Shown here: positions 31,069-31,801 of the stretch, in pieces | How the letters are laid out: each line of letters begins with the position of its first letter | How positions within the stretch are numbered: the stretch's first letter is position 1 | Translations under genes and position numbers: made by a program | Assembly: GCA_027596195.1 (NCBI GenBank) | Contig: JADGJG010000200.1 | Location: 1 to 31,801 of the forward strand | Source of the DNA: Podochytrium sp. JEL0797 | Lineage: Eukaryota; Chytridiomycota; Chytridiomycetes; Chytridiales; Chytriomycetaceae | Reading direction: 5' to 3' | Length of the DNA stretch: 31,801 nt | Notes under the pieces: generated by a model | The model's database searches: none | What the model was told of the DNA's origin: nothing | The model's input: only the letters and a program-made list of their open reading frames with translations

Positions 31069-31801
31069 ATGCAGTTTTCCCTCTTGGCCCTTGCTCTTTC
31101 CGCTTCCAACGTTGCCGCCTACTACGTAAGGAAAATTGAAGTGAGGGGCTAAGCAATGATCTCATCATTTGAACAACAGGGAAAACTTACGTGGTTTGGC
31201 TCCAGCTGGTCCGACCTCACAGTCGCATGTGGAAAGGGATACGTGAGTTGCTTGATGTCGATTCAGTCGTGGAGCCGCTTCTAATCGGAAAAATGAATCA
31301 GCCGCCCAGGGACAACTCTCTCTTCGTTGCCGTTTCCGTTTTCAGTTTGAGTGACCAAACTTCAATCCTGAACTCCAACGTGTGTGGAAAATGCATGGAG
31401 CTCTGGTCGGACACCGGGTCTGTTGTGGTGACGGTTGTTGGTGAGTAATTTTACTCATTTTATTTGAAGCACGTGTCTGATCCACGAGTCCAGATGTCAT
31501 GATGCGTGAGGATGCCAACTCTCAAGACTTGGATCTTTCCACGGCTGCTTTCTCGGGTAAGTGTCTACCTGTTCGGATTTTGGGATGGGTTCTTTTTCTA
31601 ACGCGAGCTTCTCTTTTCATGAAAATTCAGCTGTGGTCCCGGGAGGTATTGACGCCGGGATCGGCTATGCCAACTGGAACTGGGTGGACTGTAACACCGG
31701 TGGTTCGGGACCCAACCCTGGTCCAGAAGAGCCTTCCTGGGGTGTTGCCAACTGGGAGACTTGCCAATCCGGCGACTGGTGTGCCGATTCCTCGTACGTG
31801 T
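31069..31801 (+). CDS. Secreted double-psi beta-barrel protein, cut by the window end
   Basis: Exons 31069-31125, 31180-31242, 31302-31440, 31494-31556, 31631 to the edge. It is identical to the first part of the chimeric gene: signal peptide, full barrel (KLTWF, VACGKGY, CGKCMEL, DLDLS, WVDC), Gly/Pro linker and the start of a Cys module. The window stops at the base where unit 1 switched to another paralogue. Whether this copy continues into a normal Cys module or into another fusion cannot be seen. Confidence 0.8.

Larger units (their letters stand above)
28106..31801 (+). repeat. Tandem segmental duplication, unit 2 (3,696 bp)
   Basis: Second unit of the duplication, starting at the fusion point inside the chimeric gene. 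It ends at the last base of the window, at the position equivalent to 28105. Confidence 0.93.

Noticed and set aside
24410..31801. CRISPR array or satellite repeat
   Set aside because: The repeat unit is 3.7 kb of intron-containing genes in two copies, that is a segmental duplication.

Overview
The window looks like nuclear DNA of a fungus, most likely an early-diverging (chytrid-like) lineage. The genes are densely interrupted by 46-127 nt GT-AG introns with CTAAC/CTGAC-type branch sites. There are TATA boxes 40-60 bp before start codons, AATAAA signals after several stops, secreted proteins with fungal WSC domains, and a Helitron of the kind that has a DUF6570-like region. The lineage is an inference from gene content. 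All gene models below were built by hand-splicing, and exon phases were checked to sum correctly.

Region 1 (1-12.0 kb) is mobile-element-like. A Helitron Rep/helicase gene with nine exons runs leftward off the window edge. Its HUH, YxxKY and Walker A motifs are all intact. Upstream lie gene A (leftward), a 695-bp divergent control region rich in small repeats, and genes B and C (rightward), none of which I recognise. Last comes gene D, a retropepsin followed by a dUTPase-like segment, with no reverse transcriptase. Nine introns in the Helitron and genes A, B and C carry the same short inverted repeat, roughly ATCCGATCA, loop, TGATCGGAT. I did not see it in introns of the genes to the right.

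Region 2 (12.0-17.8 kb) starts with 2.6 kb lacking a convincing gene. It then holds a leftward tyrosine-recombinase gene that appears dead: the second catalytic Arg is Cys, and an in-frame TGA sits directly after the catalytic Tyr. Both are explained by C-to-T changes at CpG.

Region 3 (18.2-31.8 kb) is host-like. It has a secreted double-psi beta-barrel (expansin/loosenin-like) protein fused to two WSC domains, and a two-LIM CRP-type gene divergent from an unknown acidic nuclear-type protein. The rest is a cluster of small secreted barrel proteins with a six-cysteine C-terminal module. Every intact family promoter has a pair of CAGCCACCAAA boxes just before the TATA element. The cluster contains a 3,696-bp tandem duplication (24410-28105 and 28106-31801). 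Its junction fuses two paralogues in frame into a chimeric gene, and the window ends exactly at the end of the second unit.

The strongest leads are the hairpin-intron family confined to the mobile-element-like genes, the in-frame chimeric gene made by the duplication, the six-base-change patch in otherwise identical copies, and the shared paired promoter box.
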